From NCBI GenBank assembly GCA_016928525.1, contig JAFGKO010000386.1, forward strand, positions 1 to 64,000: a stretch of 64,000 nt of DNA. Reading direction: 5' to 3'. The notes under the pieces were generated by a model. That model saw only the letters and a program-made list of their open reading frames with translations. It ran no database searches and had not been told where the DNA came from. Below, piece after piece: positions 1-7,588 of this stretch. Every line of letters starts with the position of its first letter. Positions within the stretch are counted from its first letter, which is position 1. The position numbers were made by a program, and so were the translations under genes. This DNA is from Anaerolineales bacterium. GTDB taxonomy: Bacteria > Chloroflexota > Anaerolineae > Anaerolineales > Villigracilaceae.

Positions 1-177
1 ATCCTGATTGACAAAATAATATCCATACGCGGGGTCATTCTGAACGGCGGGATCGTCCGGCGGTACAACCCAGGCAGGCTCGCTGACAGGACAGGCGCCG
101 TATCCTGAACAGCCGGCCAGGAATACCGCCAGGGATAAAATGAGTGAGCGTATCAGGATTGTATCCGTAATTCTCAT
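1..177 (-). CDS. Lipoprotein, N-terminal part only (runs off the window)
   Basis: The gene starts with ATG at 177 and reads leftward off the window edge, so only 59 residues are visible. An N-terminal hydrophobic stretch ends in the lipobox VFLAGC (Cys23), so the product should be exported by Sec, lipidated and anchored on the outer face of the membrane. A GGAG ribosome-binding site lies about 10 nt upstream. After the lipobox the chain is rich in Pro, Asp and Tyr and I recognise no domain. It is divergent from the histidine kinase gene that follows. Lipoprotein call is secure; function unknown. Confidence 0.7.
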   Translation of the reverse strand, partial: MRITDTILIRSLILSLAVFLAGCSGYGACPVSEPAWVVPPDDPAVQNDPAYGYYFVNQD

Positions 178-351
178 CGTCCGTCTTCTCCATTTGATCC
201 TAACCGTTATACACCGGTGAAAGAGGAAAGGTTCCCATCCCGTCCGGGCCAGGCGCACGACTTGTACAGATTAAACCTTGGGTATGCAGACAAACAATTG
301 CAACGTAGTTGTTTTATCGACAGTCACAGTCATGGTTATACTAAAAATACA

Positions 352-1581
352 ATGAGCGCGTCGCACACCCACGATAAAATGGCGCTCCTGCGACTTGCCT
401 ATAAAGGGCTGGAGGAGGACGAGTTGCGGGAAGTTGCAAAGCTGTCCCGGTTTTGCACCTATCCGGCAGGACATGTCTTATGCCATGAAGGCACATACGA
501 GGATGTCATCTATATCATCGCCGAAGGGAGCGTGCTGATCACCCAGAAAATGGACGTGGTCGATGGAACTCACCGAATTTTACGCGCGGGGGGGAAGGGC
601 GATCTGATCGGCGAGATGGCGTTGATCCAAAACGCGCCGCGCGCGGCGACTGTAACCACCACCAGTGCCTGCACCATGCTGGAGATGGAAAAGAAGGATT
701 TCGAGATCATGCTCAGGCGCAGCCCACGCATGGCGCTTGACATCATCCGTATCACTCTAGATCGCTTACGAGAGAATGACCGCACAGCGATCGAGGAACT
801 GCGGAAAACCAACAAACTCCTGCGCCACCTGGACCGCAACAAGCTGGAATTCATTCAGGTTGCCGCGCACGAACTGCGCACACCCGTGACCGTCCTGAAA
901 GGCTATGCCAATTTGTTGAGTTCCAACCCCGATATCAAGGAGAACGCCGCGCTGCGTGAAGTGCTCGAGGGGATCAATAAAGGCGCCGACCGTATGCACG
1001 AGGTGGTCAATATGATGTTGGATGTCTCGCGCATCGACGCCGAAACCCTGGAGATCGCAACCATCCCGGTGCCGATCAAGCGGGTCATCGATGATCTCGC
1101 CCGCAGCTTCGAGAGCGCCGCCGCCGAACGCAAGATCGAACTCACCACCCGGCATGCTGAAGATACGCCCAACCTCAACGCCGATCCCGCCATGATCCAT
1201 AAAGCGCTGTACCATCTGATCGTCAATGCCATCAAGTACACACCGGATGGCGGGAAAGTGACCCTCAGCACACGCCCGGTCAGCATGGCTGGCGACCGGC
1301 CCGGCGTCGAGATCGCGGTCAAAGATACCGGCATCGGGTTGGACCCCGAGCACCACGAACTGGTCTTCGAAAAATTCTACCAGGTTGGCAGCGTCGCCAT
1401 CCATTCCTCCGGCAAAACCACCTTCAAAGGCGGCGGACCCGGTTTAGGGCTGGCAATTGTGCGCGGCGTGGCGCGCGCCCATGGCGGCAAAGTCTGGGTG
1501 GAAAGCACAGGCTATGATGAAGTCAACTTCCCCGGCAGCACCTTTTATCTGCAATTACCCATCAACCCGCCAACTGCGTAG
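352..1581 (+). CDS. Histidine kinase with N-terminal cyclic-nucleotide-binding domain
   Basis: A soluble sensor kinase of 409 residues. Residues about 20-130 form a cNMP-binding fold (GDLIGEMALI, then PRAATV, the phosphate-binding-cassette signature with its Arg). A short helical linker leads to HisKA with the H-box HELRTP (His173) and an HATPase with N-box (NAIKYTPDGG), DTGIGL and GGGPGLGLAI. No membrane segment is visible, so it should act in the cytoplasm, perhaps sensing a cyclic nucleotide. No response regulator is adjacent. The frame is open upstream to a GTG at 217, but the first 45 codons of that extension look non-coding. I chose ATG 352 because TATACT lies 9 nt before it and there is no Shine-Dalgarno sequence, as in other possible leaderless genes here. 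Domain calls are firm; ligand and partner are unknown. Confidence 0.85.
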   Translation: MSASHTHDKMALLRLAYKGLEEDELREVAKLSRFCTYPAGHVLCHEGTYEDVIYIIAEGSVLITQKMDVVDGTHRILRAGGKGDLIGEMALIQNAPRAATVTTTSACTMLEMEKKDFEIMLRRSPRMALDIIRITLDRLRENDRTAIEELRKTNKLLRHLDRNKLEFIQVAAHELRTPVTVLKGYANLLSSNPDIKENAALREVLEGINKGADRMHEVVNMMLDVSRIDAETLEIATIPVPIKRVIDDLARSFESAAAERKIELTTRHAEDTPNLNADPAMIHKALYHLIVNAIKYTPDGGKVTLSTRPVSMAGDRPGVEIAVKDTGIGLDPEHHELVFEKFYQVGSVAIHSSGKTTFKGGGPGLGLAIVRGVARAHGGKVWVESTGYDEVNFPGSTFYLQLPINPPTA

Positions 1582-1725
1582 CATCCCAGAGTAGAAATAG
1601 GGAACTGGGGCAGCGCTCATGTCTTCGAATTTTTGGAATCGTTGCGACCTACCCCCATCTTGACGACCTAGAATATAAGTTCTGTAATTCCCGCACTTTT
1701 ACCCTTCTAGCCCCAGGAGGCAATC

Positions 1726-2169
1726 ATGTCCTTCGATTTCATTCAAGAGAACGATAGGTCCAGGGAAAGGCTCGAAACCTTCATCCGCTCTCTTTCCACT
1801 GACGACTTCACCCGCACCAACGCCTACGGCTGGACGATCGCGGCGCTGCTGGGCCACCTGGCCTTCTGGGACAACCGCGTGCTCGTCCTGCTGCGCCGCT
1901 GGCAGGAGCAGGGCGTGGACGAGTCGCCGGTCGACCCGGATATGATCAACGATTCGCTCCGGCCCATCTGCCTGGCGCTGGAACCGCGCGCCGCCGCCGA
2001 CCTCTGCCTTGCCTCCGCGAAAGAAGTCGATGCCGCGCTGGCGACGGTCAGCCCCGAACTTGTCGCAGCCATCCAGGCCTCGCCCAACCACTTCCGCTTC
2101 GACCGCTCCCTGCACCGCGACGACCACCTGGGCGAGATCGCGCGCATCCTTGAACGCAGCGAACGCTGA
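1726..2169 (+). CDS. DinB/MDMPI-like four-helix protein
   Basis: A protein of 147 residues with a strong AGGAGG site just before the ATG. The all-helical pattern fits the DinB/YfiT/maleylpyruvate-isomerase N-terminal superfamily, whose members are metal-dependent thiol transferases or proteins of unknown function: an early helix with ERLETFIRSL, then GHLAFWDNR with a candidate metal His, and a late HRDDHLGEI with two more histidines. Family assignment is by pattern only. No operon partner is obvious, since the next gene has its own upstream region. Confidence 0.6.
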   Translation: MSFDFIQENDRSRERLETFIRSLSTDDFTRTNAYGWTIAALLGHLAFWDNRVLVLLRRWQEQGVDESPVDPDMINDSLRPICLALEPRAAADLCLASAKEVDAALATVSPELVAAIQASPNHFRFDRSLHRDDHLGEIARILERSER

Positions 2170-2204
2170 CCGCTAAAAGCCAATGGCTTAGACAACTTCA
2201 TATT

Positions 2205-2220
2205 TGTGACAGGAATCACA
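2205..2220. promoter_or_regulatory. CRP/FNR-type operator (TGTGA-N6-TCACA)
   Basis: A perfect 5-6-5 palindrome matching the classical Crp half-sites. Its centre lies about 35-40 bp upstream of the expected transcription start of the following gene, next to a TATGCT -10-like hexamer at 2238-2243, which is where a class II activator would bind. No Crp gene lies in the window, so the protein is unknown. A chance match cannot be excluded. Confidence 0.5.
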
Positions 2221-2246
2221 AGACCGCTAGCCGGTTTTATGCTATC

Positions 2247-3140
2247 ATGGGCATGGACACCCCCATGAGCACGGACGCTTCGCCCATCTTCGACCCCAGT
2301 CGCGAACGCTACGCCCTGTCCCGCGCCTACGTTCCGGAACACATCCCCGCATTGATGGCGACGGTTTCACGTGCTGCCCCTTTTCTCATCGAAGACTATC
2401 TCGGCTACGCCAAGGACAACTGGGTCATCTTCGTTGGTTATCCGCTGGAGACGCCCTTCGACCCGGCCCTGTGTGACGAACGCATCGCGCGCGCCCTCGA
2501 ACTGCATCACCCCGAGTATCTCTGGTTCATCGGCCCCGGAATCCCTCCCTCCCTTACCAAGCCCGGCCGTTCCCGTCAAAGCGACCAGTACCTGCGCCTC
2601 GACCTGGCAGGCTGGAAGATCAAATCATCGTTGCAACGTGGGGTGAACCAAGCCGCCAAAGCTCTAACGGTCGAACATGCGCGGGAATTTACCCGCGAAC
2701 ACCGCTCCCTGGTAGACGAACTGGCCCGCCGGGCGGAACTTCCGCCGCTGGTCGCGGAACTGTACCGCTCCATACCCGATTACGTTGCGGGTTGCGAAAC
2801 CGCGCTCGTCCTGAATGCACGCGATGCAAAGGGCAAACTGAGCGCCTTCTTCGTGATCGAGTGCGCCGCCGAGCGTTTCGACACCTACGTGCTGGGCTGC
2901 TATTCGAAGGTGCATTACATCCCGCACGCCTCGGACCTGCTCTTTGCCGAGATGGTTGCTTACGCGCGTGAACGCGGCAAGTCCGAGATCAATTTGGGGC
3001 TGGGCGTCAACGCAGGCATCCGGCGCTTCAAGACTAAATGGGGCGGCGTTCCATATCTCAAGTACGAATTCTGCGAATGCTACTATGGCCCACCCAAACA
3101 GCTCTCGGTCTTGGAGATGTTGTTGAAAGAGAAATTGTAA
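2247..3140 (+). CDS. GNAT/FemAB-like acyltransferase, paralogue A
   Basis: A protein of 297 residues with no signal peptide or membrane segment. The C-terminal half has the layout of GNAT/FemAB-like transferases: a core strand, then SDLLFAEMVAYA, INLGLGVNAGIRRFK and KWGGVPYLKYEF. The closing motif is shared almost word for word with the gene at 4107-4949, so the two are paralogues that flank a TraB-like gene. FemAB-like enzymes transfer aminoacyl or acyl groups to cell-wall or lipid acceptors; the acceptor here is unknown. There are in-frame ATGs at 2247, 2253 and 2265 and no Shine-Dalgarno sequence. ATG 2253 sits 9 nt after TATGCT and would suit a leaderless message. A CRP-like palindrome lies upstream. 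Confidence 0.6.
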   Translation: MGMDTPMSTDASPIFDPSRERYALSRAYVPEHIPALMATVSRAAPFLIEDYLGYAKDNWVIFVGYPLETPFDPALCDERIARALELHHPEYLWFIGPGIPPSLTKPGRSRQSDQYLRLDLAGWKIKSSLQRGVNQAAKALTVEHAREFTREHRSLVDELARRAELPPLVAELYRSIPDYVAGCETALVLNARDAKGKLSAFFVIECAAERFDTYVLGCYSKVHYIPHASDLLFAEMVAYARERGKSEINLGLGVNAGIRRFKTKWGGVPYLKYEFCECYYGPPKQLSVLEMLLKEKL

Positions 3141-3148
3141 TCATACAC

Positions 3149-3274
3149 CGTTGGTTGAGTAGGGCGAAGCCCGTATCGCCCGTCCTGGCCGACGGGCCAG
3201 GGAAACCAACAATTAGCATAAATACCCGAAATGTGGTCTCGATACGCTGGAAAAACACCAGCTACTCGACCACC
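3149..3274. repeat. Dispersed repeat, GGTTGAGTAG family, copy 1
   Basis: Begins GTTGGTTGAGTAGG and ends TACTCGACCACCG, so the ends are imperfect inverted repeats. Its interior contains an inverted copy of a core also seen at 5161-5200 and 53449-53486 (GGTTTCCCTGGCCCG followed by GCCAGGACGGGCGATAC), which folds as a hairpin. It fills the gap between paralogue A and the TraB-like gene. The mobile, REP-like nature is an inference. Confidence 0.65.
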
Positions 3275-3285
3275 GTAAAATCACT

Positions 3286-4110
3286 ATGAACCTCCTCTTT
3301 TGGTCCAACGACAAACCCCTGCGCATGCTCTGGCGCGTCGAGAAAGACGGGCGCGCCTCCCATCTGGTCGGCACCGCGCACTTCTTCCCCTACAGTTTCC
3401 GCCGGGCGTTCACCCGCCTGATGCGAGACGTCACAACCGTATTTTTCGAGGGCCCGCTCGACGCGGCCAGCTCCGCGCTCATCGCCGAGTACGGCCGGCA
3501 AGGCGCTGGCGTTCCGACCTTCGTCGATGCCCTCACGCCTGAAACCGTTGCGGAGATCGACCGCATCTTGCGCGACCGTCTCGACGGTCAAAGCGGTGAG
3601 GCCTGGCTTCTGTCGCTGGTGGAACGCAAGCCGGTCTATTTCGAATCCTTCACGCAGGGCGTGCGTCCCTGGGCAGCCTTTTTCTCCATCTGGCAGACCT
3701 ACCTCGGCTGGAAATACTCGATGGATATGGAAGGCTACCAAGTTGCATGCAAGCTGCGCAAAAGCGTCCATTTCCTCGAAACGCTGGAGGAACAACTGGC
3801 CGTGCTTGATAACATCTCATTGGACCGTATCGCGCGCCTCTTGAATGATGTCAAGAACTGGGCTGTTTACAAAAACGAGTACGTGAGCACTTTCCTTGAC
3901 GGCGACCTGGAGAAAATGGTAACGCTGACCGCCCGCTTTGCCACCCGCGGTCCCATTGTGGTCGGCGAGCGTGACCGCATCTTCTTCGAGCGCATGCAAC
4001 CGTTCCTTGCGCATGAAGACGTGCTGGCCTTCGTCGGCTTTCCGCACATTCCCGGCGTAACCCAACTCTTCCTGGAAGACGGTTACAGCGTGGCGCAAGT
4101 GAGCGCATGA
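3286..4110 (+). CDS. TraB/PrgY/GumN-family protein
   Basis: A protein of 274 residues with the family's spaced motifs: GTAHFFP near residue 24, FFEGP near 50, GERDRIFFERM near 225 and GFPHIPGVTQLF near 250. These correspond to the GxxH, E/D, R-D and GxGHxxG positions of TraB/TIKI/GumN proteins, some of which are metalloproteases and some of which act on pheromone or polysaccharide systems. No signal peptide is visible, so this copy looks cytoplasmic. Its stop overlaps the start of paralogue B by 4 nt (ATGA), so the two are translationally coupled. No Shine-Dalgarno sequence is seen; TAAAAT lies 4 nt before the ATG. Confidence 0.75.
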   Translation: MNLLFWSNDKPLRMLWRVEKDGRASHLVGTAHFFPYSFRRAFTRLMRDVTTVFFEGPLDAASSALIAEYGRQGAGVPTFVDALTPETVAEIDRILRDRLDGQSGEAWLLSLVERKPVYFESFTQGVRPWAAFFSIWQTYLGWKYSMDMEGYQVACKLRKSVHFLETLEEQLAVLDNISLDRIARLLNDVKNWAVYKNEYVSTFLDGDLEKMVTLTARFATRGPIVVGERDRIFFERMQPFLAHEDVLAFVGFPHIPGVTQLFLEDGYSVAQVSA

Positions 4111-4949
4111 TCACACCCGACGAACGCGCGCTCATCGCCGAACACGCCTGCATACCGGAGCACCTGCCGCACTACGTCAACGCCATTTCGCGCACCGAGC
4201 CACACCTGATCGGCGATTTTGTTGTTCACGTTGCCGGTGCGCAACTGGTCTTCGTCGGCTATCCACTGAAAGGAAAATTCAATGAAACACGGCTGCTTGA
4301 AGCGCTCGACGAGGCCAAAGCGCGCTTCGAGCCGTCCCTGATCTCCATCCTGGCTCCTGCGCTACCATCCACGCTCGAGGCCTGCGAGCCGTCCCCGGCG
4401 GACGAGTACCACCGCCTCGAGCTGCTGCCCCTGCGCATCCCCAAAAAGACGCGCAACATGCTGACGCGGGCACGCCGCGAGGTTTCCGTAAGGATCGGGG
4501 AGTTTGGCCGCGAGCACAAGCGGCTGGTCAAAGAGTTTATCCGGGTGCATCAACTAGATAATGCAACCCGTTTCATCTTCAATCGCTTGCCAGAGTACGC
4601 GAAATGTCAGACTGCGCTCGTCTTCAATGCGCGCACCCGGGGCGGCGACCTGGTTGCATTCGATGTCGCGGAGTTTGGCGCACAGGAATATGCCTTTTAT
4701 ATGTTCAACTTCCGCTCACAGAAACACTATGTTCCCGGCGTATCCGATCTTTTGCTGGCATACGTCATCGCGCAGGCCAAGACCCAGGGGAAGCGCTATC
4801 TCAATTTAGGCCTGGGCATCGATCCGGGCATCGCCTTCTTCAAGAAAAAGTGGGGTGCGATACCCTTCCTGAAACACGTCACCTGCACACAGGAAACCGG
4901 GGCACAGGGATCGTGGAGCGAAGTGTTCAAGCGCTTCTCACGGTTGTGA
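4107..4949 (+). CDS. GNAT/FemAB-like acyltransferase, paralogue B
   Basis: A protein of 280 residues homologous to the gene at 2247-3140 along its whole length: ACIPEHLPHYVNAIS matches AYVPEHIPALMATVS near the start, VFVGYPL matches IFVGYPL, and LNLGLGIDPGIAFFKKKWG matches the same C-terminal motif in A. The conserved block GLG-x3-GI-x2-FK-x-KWG is probably the acyl-CoA or acceptor-binding region. Translation is coupled to the TraB-like gene through an ATGA overlap. Two diverged transferases around one TraB-like protein suggest one pathway with two acceptors or a heterodimer. The substrate cannot be read from sequence. Confidence 0.6.
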   Translation: MITPDERALIAEHACIPEHLPHYVNAISRTEPHLIGDFVVHVAGAQLVFVGYPLKGKFNETRLLEALDEAKARFEPSLISILAPALPSTLEACEPSPADEYHRLELLPLRIPKKTRNMLTRARREVSVRIGEFGREHKRLVKEFIRVHQLDNATRFIFNRLPEYAKCQTALVFNARTRGGDLVAFDVAEFGAQEYAFYMFNFRSQKHYVPGVSDLLLAYVIAQAKTQGKRYLNLGLGIDPGIAFFKKKWGAIPFLKHVTCTQETGAQGSWSEVFKRFSRL

Positions 4950-5067
4950 GACGAAAGAATTCCCAAGTTATCATAGAAAATATTCCTTTTCACAGCGCGT
5001 TGAATGCAATGATTTCCAGCGAATGAAGGTAAATCTAGCTACCTGACAGTTTGTCTCAAAAGCAGGT

Positions 5068-5224
5068 CGTTGGTTGAGTAGGCGGCATTTTTCCGCCGTA
5101 CACCTGCACCGACCGCAGGTGCGGTGTCGAGACCAAAATAGCCAAAGAAGCCTTAAAATTGGTGGTCTCCCTGGCCCGGAATGCCAGGACGGGCGATACT
5201 CCGCTTCGCGGTACTCGACCACCG
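5068..5224. repeat. Dispersed repeat, GGTTGAGTAG family, copy 2
   Basis: Same terminal motifs as copy 1 (CGTTGGTTGAGTAG at the left, TACTCGACCACCG at the right), with two internal hairpins (GGCGG...CCGCC and CACCTGCA...TGCGGTG) and the core GGTCTCCCTGGCCCGG...GCCAGGACGGGCGATAC. It fills the gap before the GNAT gene at 5240. Confidence 0.65.
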
Positions 5225-5239
5225 ATAACAGGCAGTACA

Positions 5240-5788
5240 ATGAACGATATGGACACCAGAATATCGACAAAGAATGGCCTCATCACCATCCGCCCCGCCC
5301 GGAAAGCGGATGCAAACGCCTTCCACACTATACGCCTGGAAGCCCTGCAGGGTCACCCAACCGCTTTCAGCGCCGACTACGAAGTCAATGCGGCGCGGCC
5401 TGTTTCCTATTGGGAAGAGCGCATGCGCGAACTGGGCGAAGGCGGCACGATCTACTTCGCTGCCGACCAGGACGGCCTGGTCGGTACGTGTGGCATCCAG
5501 CGCGGCGAATCGCCCAAGACCCGCCACAGCGCGATCATCTGGGGAGTTTATGTCAGGCCAGCCTGGCGCGGCCTGGGGATCGCCGAAGCCCTGATCGAGG
5601 CCTGCCTGGCCTGGGGCAAGCTGCACGAAGTCATCATCGCCAAGTTGGGTGTTGCCACAAATAACCTGGCCGCCATTCGTTGCTATACACGCTGTGGCTT
5701 CACGGTCTATGGGGTAGAACCCAGCGCGCTGTACTACGCTGGTGTCATGTACGACGAGTTGCTGATGGCGCGATCGATAGACGCATAG
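5240..5788 (+). CDS. GNAT-family N-acetyltransferase
   Basis: A small acetyltransferase of 182 residues. The N-terminal strand LITIRPARKADANAFHTIR is typical of GNAT folds, and the acetyl-CoA pyrophosphate loop is RPAWRGLGIAEALI (RGxGxA). After it come VATNNLAAIRCYTRCGF (the N...A..Y...GF signature) and a C-terminal strand. The substrate is unknown; RimI/RimL-like or antibiotic-acetylating members look alike at this level. The frame is open further upstream, but that part overlaps the dispersed repeat, so ATG 5240 is preferred although no Shine-Dalgarno sequence is visible. Confidence 0.8.
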   Translation: MNDMDTRISTKNGLITIRPARKADANAFHTIRLEALQGHPTAFSADYEVNAARPVSYWEERMRELGEGGTIYFAADQDGLVGTCGIQRGESPKTRHSAIIWGVYVRPAWRGLGIAEALIEACLAWGKLHEVIIAKLGVATNNLAAIRCYTRCGFTVYGVEPSALYYAGVMYDELLMARSIDA

Positions 5789-5800
5789 ATTGCCCTCAAC

Positions 5801-6661
5801 TTACGTGACCAGTTCGACCAGCGCCAACCACTCCCCCGCTTTGTCATCGCGCGTCACGCCCTCTACTACCATATTCCCCTTTTCCAGCAGCCGCCTGACC
5901 GCCCGTTCCGTGATTGCGTTCCCCCAGCGGAATAACTTGTTCACCTCCCGCATCTGCGCCGCGCCGACCGACTGGAAATACAGCTCCAGCAGTTTCATCC
6001 GCGCTTCGGCCTCGCCGATATGCCGCGCCTTCTCAGGTAAATCAGGGTAATAGCGCGCGGCGATCTCGTAAATGAAGGCGTAGTTCCAAGAGCCTGCCTG
6101 GGCTACGCCAATCGGCAAGATCTTGAAGTCGGCTTGCAGGATTTCGAGCGCCTTATTGAACTCCGCGTCCCTGGCGTTGCTCATGCGCGCCAGGCGGCGC
6201 AGGTCAATCGTGTGCAACGGACCGTTATCCAGGATAGCTTCGTAGACTTGCTTCGCGCCCTGCGGCAGGCGGCCGTCTTCGTACGGGATCAGGTAATCTT
6301 CGCGGTAATCGCCGTAGTTCTCGGTCAGCGCGTAGAAGTAGGGCGCGACTTCCAGCGAGATGATGTTCGCTTTGCGGCGCAGCACCTTGGCGTAGTACCA
6401 GATGCGCTGGTCGAGCGCGTTGTCCTTCCAGCCCCAGGTGACATGCCCGGGGTCGTCATGTTCGTTGGGGACAGGCCGGTCGCCTGCCACGGCAGTCCAC
6501 AGGCTGGGGAAGTCGATGCCCTTGATGGGCCAGAAATAGATGAAGCCGCGGGCATTGACAAGATCCAGCGCCTGGGACGGGGATGTAAGCTTGGGATGCG
6601 GAGGCAGGTTGAAGGTCCGTGCACGATGCGCTTTGAGAAGATCCAGGTTAAGAGTTGGCAT
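5801..6661 (-). CDS. AlkZ/YcaQ-related winged-helix protein
   Basis: A protein of 286 residues with no membrane segment. The block DFPSLWTAVAGDRPVP...HVTWGWKD and the winged-helix-like stretch around residues 140-180 (GPLHTIDLRRLARMS) resemble proteins annotated as AlkZ-related, distant relatives of the interstrand-crosslink glycosylase YcaQ. I do not see the catalytic QxQ/QxD motif of true AlkZ, so DNA glycosylase activity is doubtful. A well-formed promoter lies upstream with TACAAT 7 nt before the ATG, so the message may be leaderless. It is divergent from pgl. Confidence 0.5.
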   Translation of the reverse strand: MPTLNLDLLKAHRARTFNLPPHPKLTSPSQALDLVNARGFIYFWPIKGIDFPSLWTAVAGDRPVPNEHDDPGHVTWGWKDNALDQRIWYYAKVLRRKANIISLEVAPYFYALTENYGDYREDYLIPYEDGRLPQGAKQVYEAILDNGPLHTIDLRRLARMSNARDAEFNKALEILQADFKILPIGVAQAGSWNYAFIYEIAARYYPDLPEKARHIGEAEARMKLLELYFQSVGAAQMREVNKLFRWGNAITERAVRRLLEKGNMVVEGVTRDDKAGEWLALVELVT

Positions 6662-6668
6662 ATCGGGT

Positions 6669-6698
6669 ATTGTAGTCCAATCGTGTCTGAATGTTCAA
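6669..6698 (-). promoter_or_regulatory. Sigma70-type promoter for the AlkZ-related gene
   Basis: Reading on the minus strand, TTGAAC (6698-6693) and TACAAT (6674-6669) are 18 nt apart. The ATG at 6661 follows the -10 by 7 nt, so transcription would start at or next to the start codon. Confidence 0.55.
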
Positions 6699-6775
6699 GT
6701 CTGCGCTATATTAAACTTTATAATGTCACACCCTATGAGCAACTATGCTGATACAATCCCAGCAAGTACAGCAGT

Positions 6776-7516
6776 ATGAAAACAGATATTCGAATCTTCA
6801 AGGATAGTGAGGCCATGAGCATTGCCGCTGCGGAGATTTTCGTCCAGGAGGCGGCGCAGGCCGTTCGAGCGCGCGGGCGATTTCTGGTCGCGCTCTCTGG
6901 CGGGAGCACTCCATCCGGGTTGTATCGTTTATTGGCGGATGAACCGTTCCGCAGTAAGGTTGATTGGGCGAAAACCTTCATTTTCTGGGGCGACGAGCGC
7001 TGCGTCCCGCCGGATGACGAGGGCAGCAGTTACCATCAGGCGCACAAGAACTTGTTGAAATATGTCCCAATCTCTGACGAGAACGTTCAACGCATCAAAG
7101 GCGAACTCGAGCCTGCTGAGGCTTCCAATGATTATACGCAAACGTTGAAACGCTTCGCCGCTCCCGGCCTCCACTGGCCGCGCTTCGACCTCGTGCTGCT
7201 GGGCATGGGCGAAGACGGGCACACCGCTTCGCTCTTCCCTGGCTCGCCCGTGGCAGCGGACTCCCCTACCCTGGCTGTGACAGCAGAATACCAGGGCCGC
7301 CCGGCGCAGCGCGTTACACTCACGCCGCCAGTCTTCAACAGCGCCCGGACTATTCTGTTTCTCGTCACAGGTGCGAGCAAAGCCTCGACGTTGAAAGAAG
7401 TATTGCGCGGAGCACATAAGCCAGAACTATTTCCCGCCCAACGCATCCAGCCAACAGACGGGAAGCTCATCTGGCTGGTGGATGAAGGCGCGGGAAATTT
7501 ACAATCAGGACGCTGA
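6776..7516 (+). CDS. pgl: 6-phosphogluconolactonase
   Basis: Hydrolyses 6-phosphogluconolactone to 6-phosphogluconate, the second step of the oxidative pentose phosphate pathway, in the cytoplasm. Its 246 residues match the DevB/SOL type. Family motifs are visible: ALSGGSTPSGLY (residues 39-50, phosphate loop), FWGDERCVPPDD and LGMGEDGHTASLFPG. It lies directly upstream of zwf on the same strand, so the first two steps of the pathway are encoded together. No clear Shine-Dalgarno sequence precedes the ATG. The catalytic call is firm. Confidence 0.93.
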   Translation: MKTDIRIFKDSEAMSIAAAEIFVQEAAQAVRARGRFLVALSGGSTPSGLYRLLADEPFRSKVDWAKTFIFWGDERCVPPDDEGSSYHQAHKNLLKYVPISDENVQRIKGELEPAEASNDYTQTLKRFAAPGLHWPRFDLVLLGMGEDGHTASLFPGSPVAADSPTLAVTAEYQGRPAQRVTLTPPVFNSARTILFLVTGASKASTLKEVLRGAHKPELFPAQRIQPTDGKLIWLVDEGAGNLQSGR

Positions 7517-7563
7517 TGTACGCAGATGAAACAGATTTGATCTTTATCTGCGTCCGTCAGCGT
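7510..7563. repeat. Imperfect inverted repeat between pgl and zwf
   Basis: The arms ACGCTGATGTACGCAGAT and ATCTGCGTCCGTCAGCGT are inverted with two mismatches around a loop of about 16 nt, and a third GTTTATCAGCGT follows. It lies between the pgl stop and the zwf ribosome-binding site (AAAGGA), so it could act as an mRNA hairpin that sets the pgl:zwf ratio or protects an mRNA end. It resembles short dispersed repeats of other genomes; there is only one copy here. Confidence 0.55.
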
Positions 7564-7588
7564 TTATCAGCGTCCTAAAAAGGATTTT

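Noticed and set aside
766..1404. Long open frame on the minus strand inside the kinase gene
   Set aside because: It is antisense to conserved kinase motifs, has no ribosome-binding site and encodes no recognisable domain; it is a GC-driven shadow.
5074..5664. Plus-strand frame across the repeat and GNAT gene
   Set aside because: It runs through the dispersed repeat and then reads the GNAT gene in the wrong frame, giving a His/Arg/Pro-rich product.
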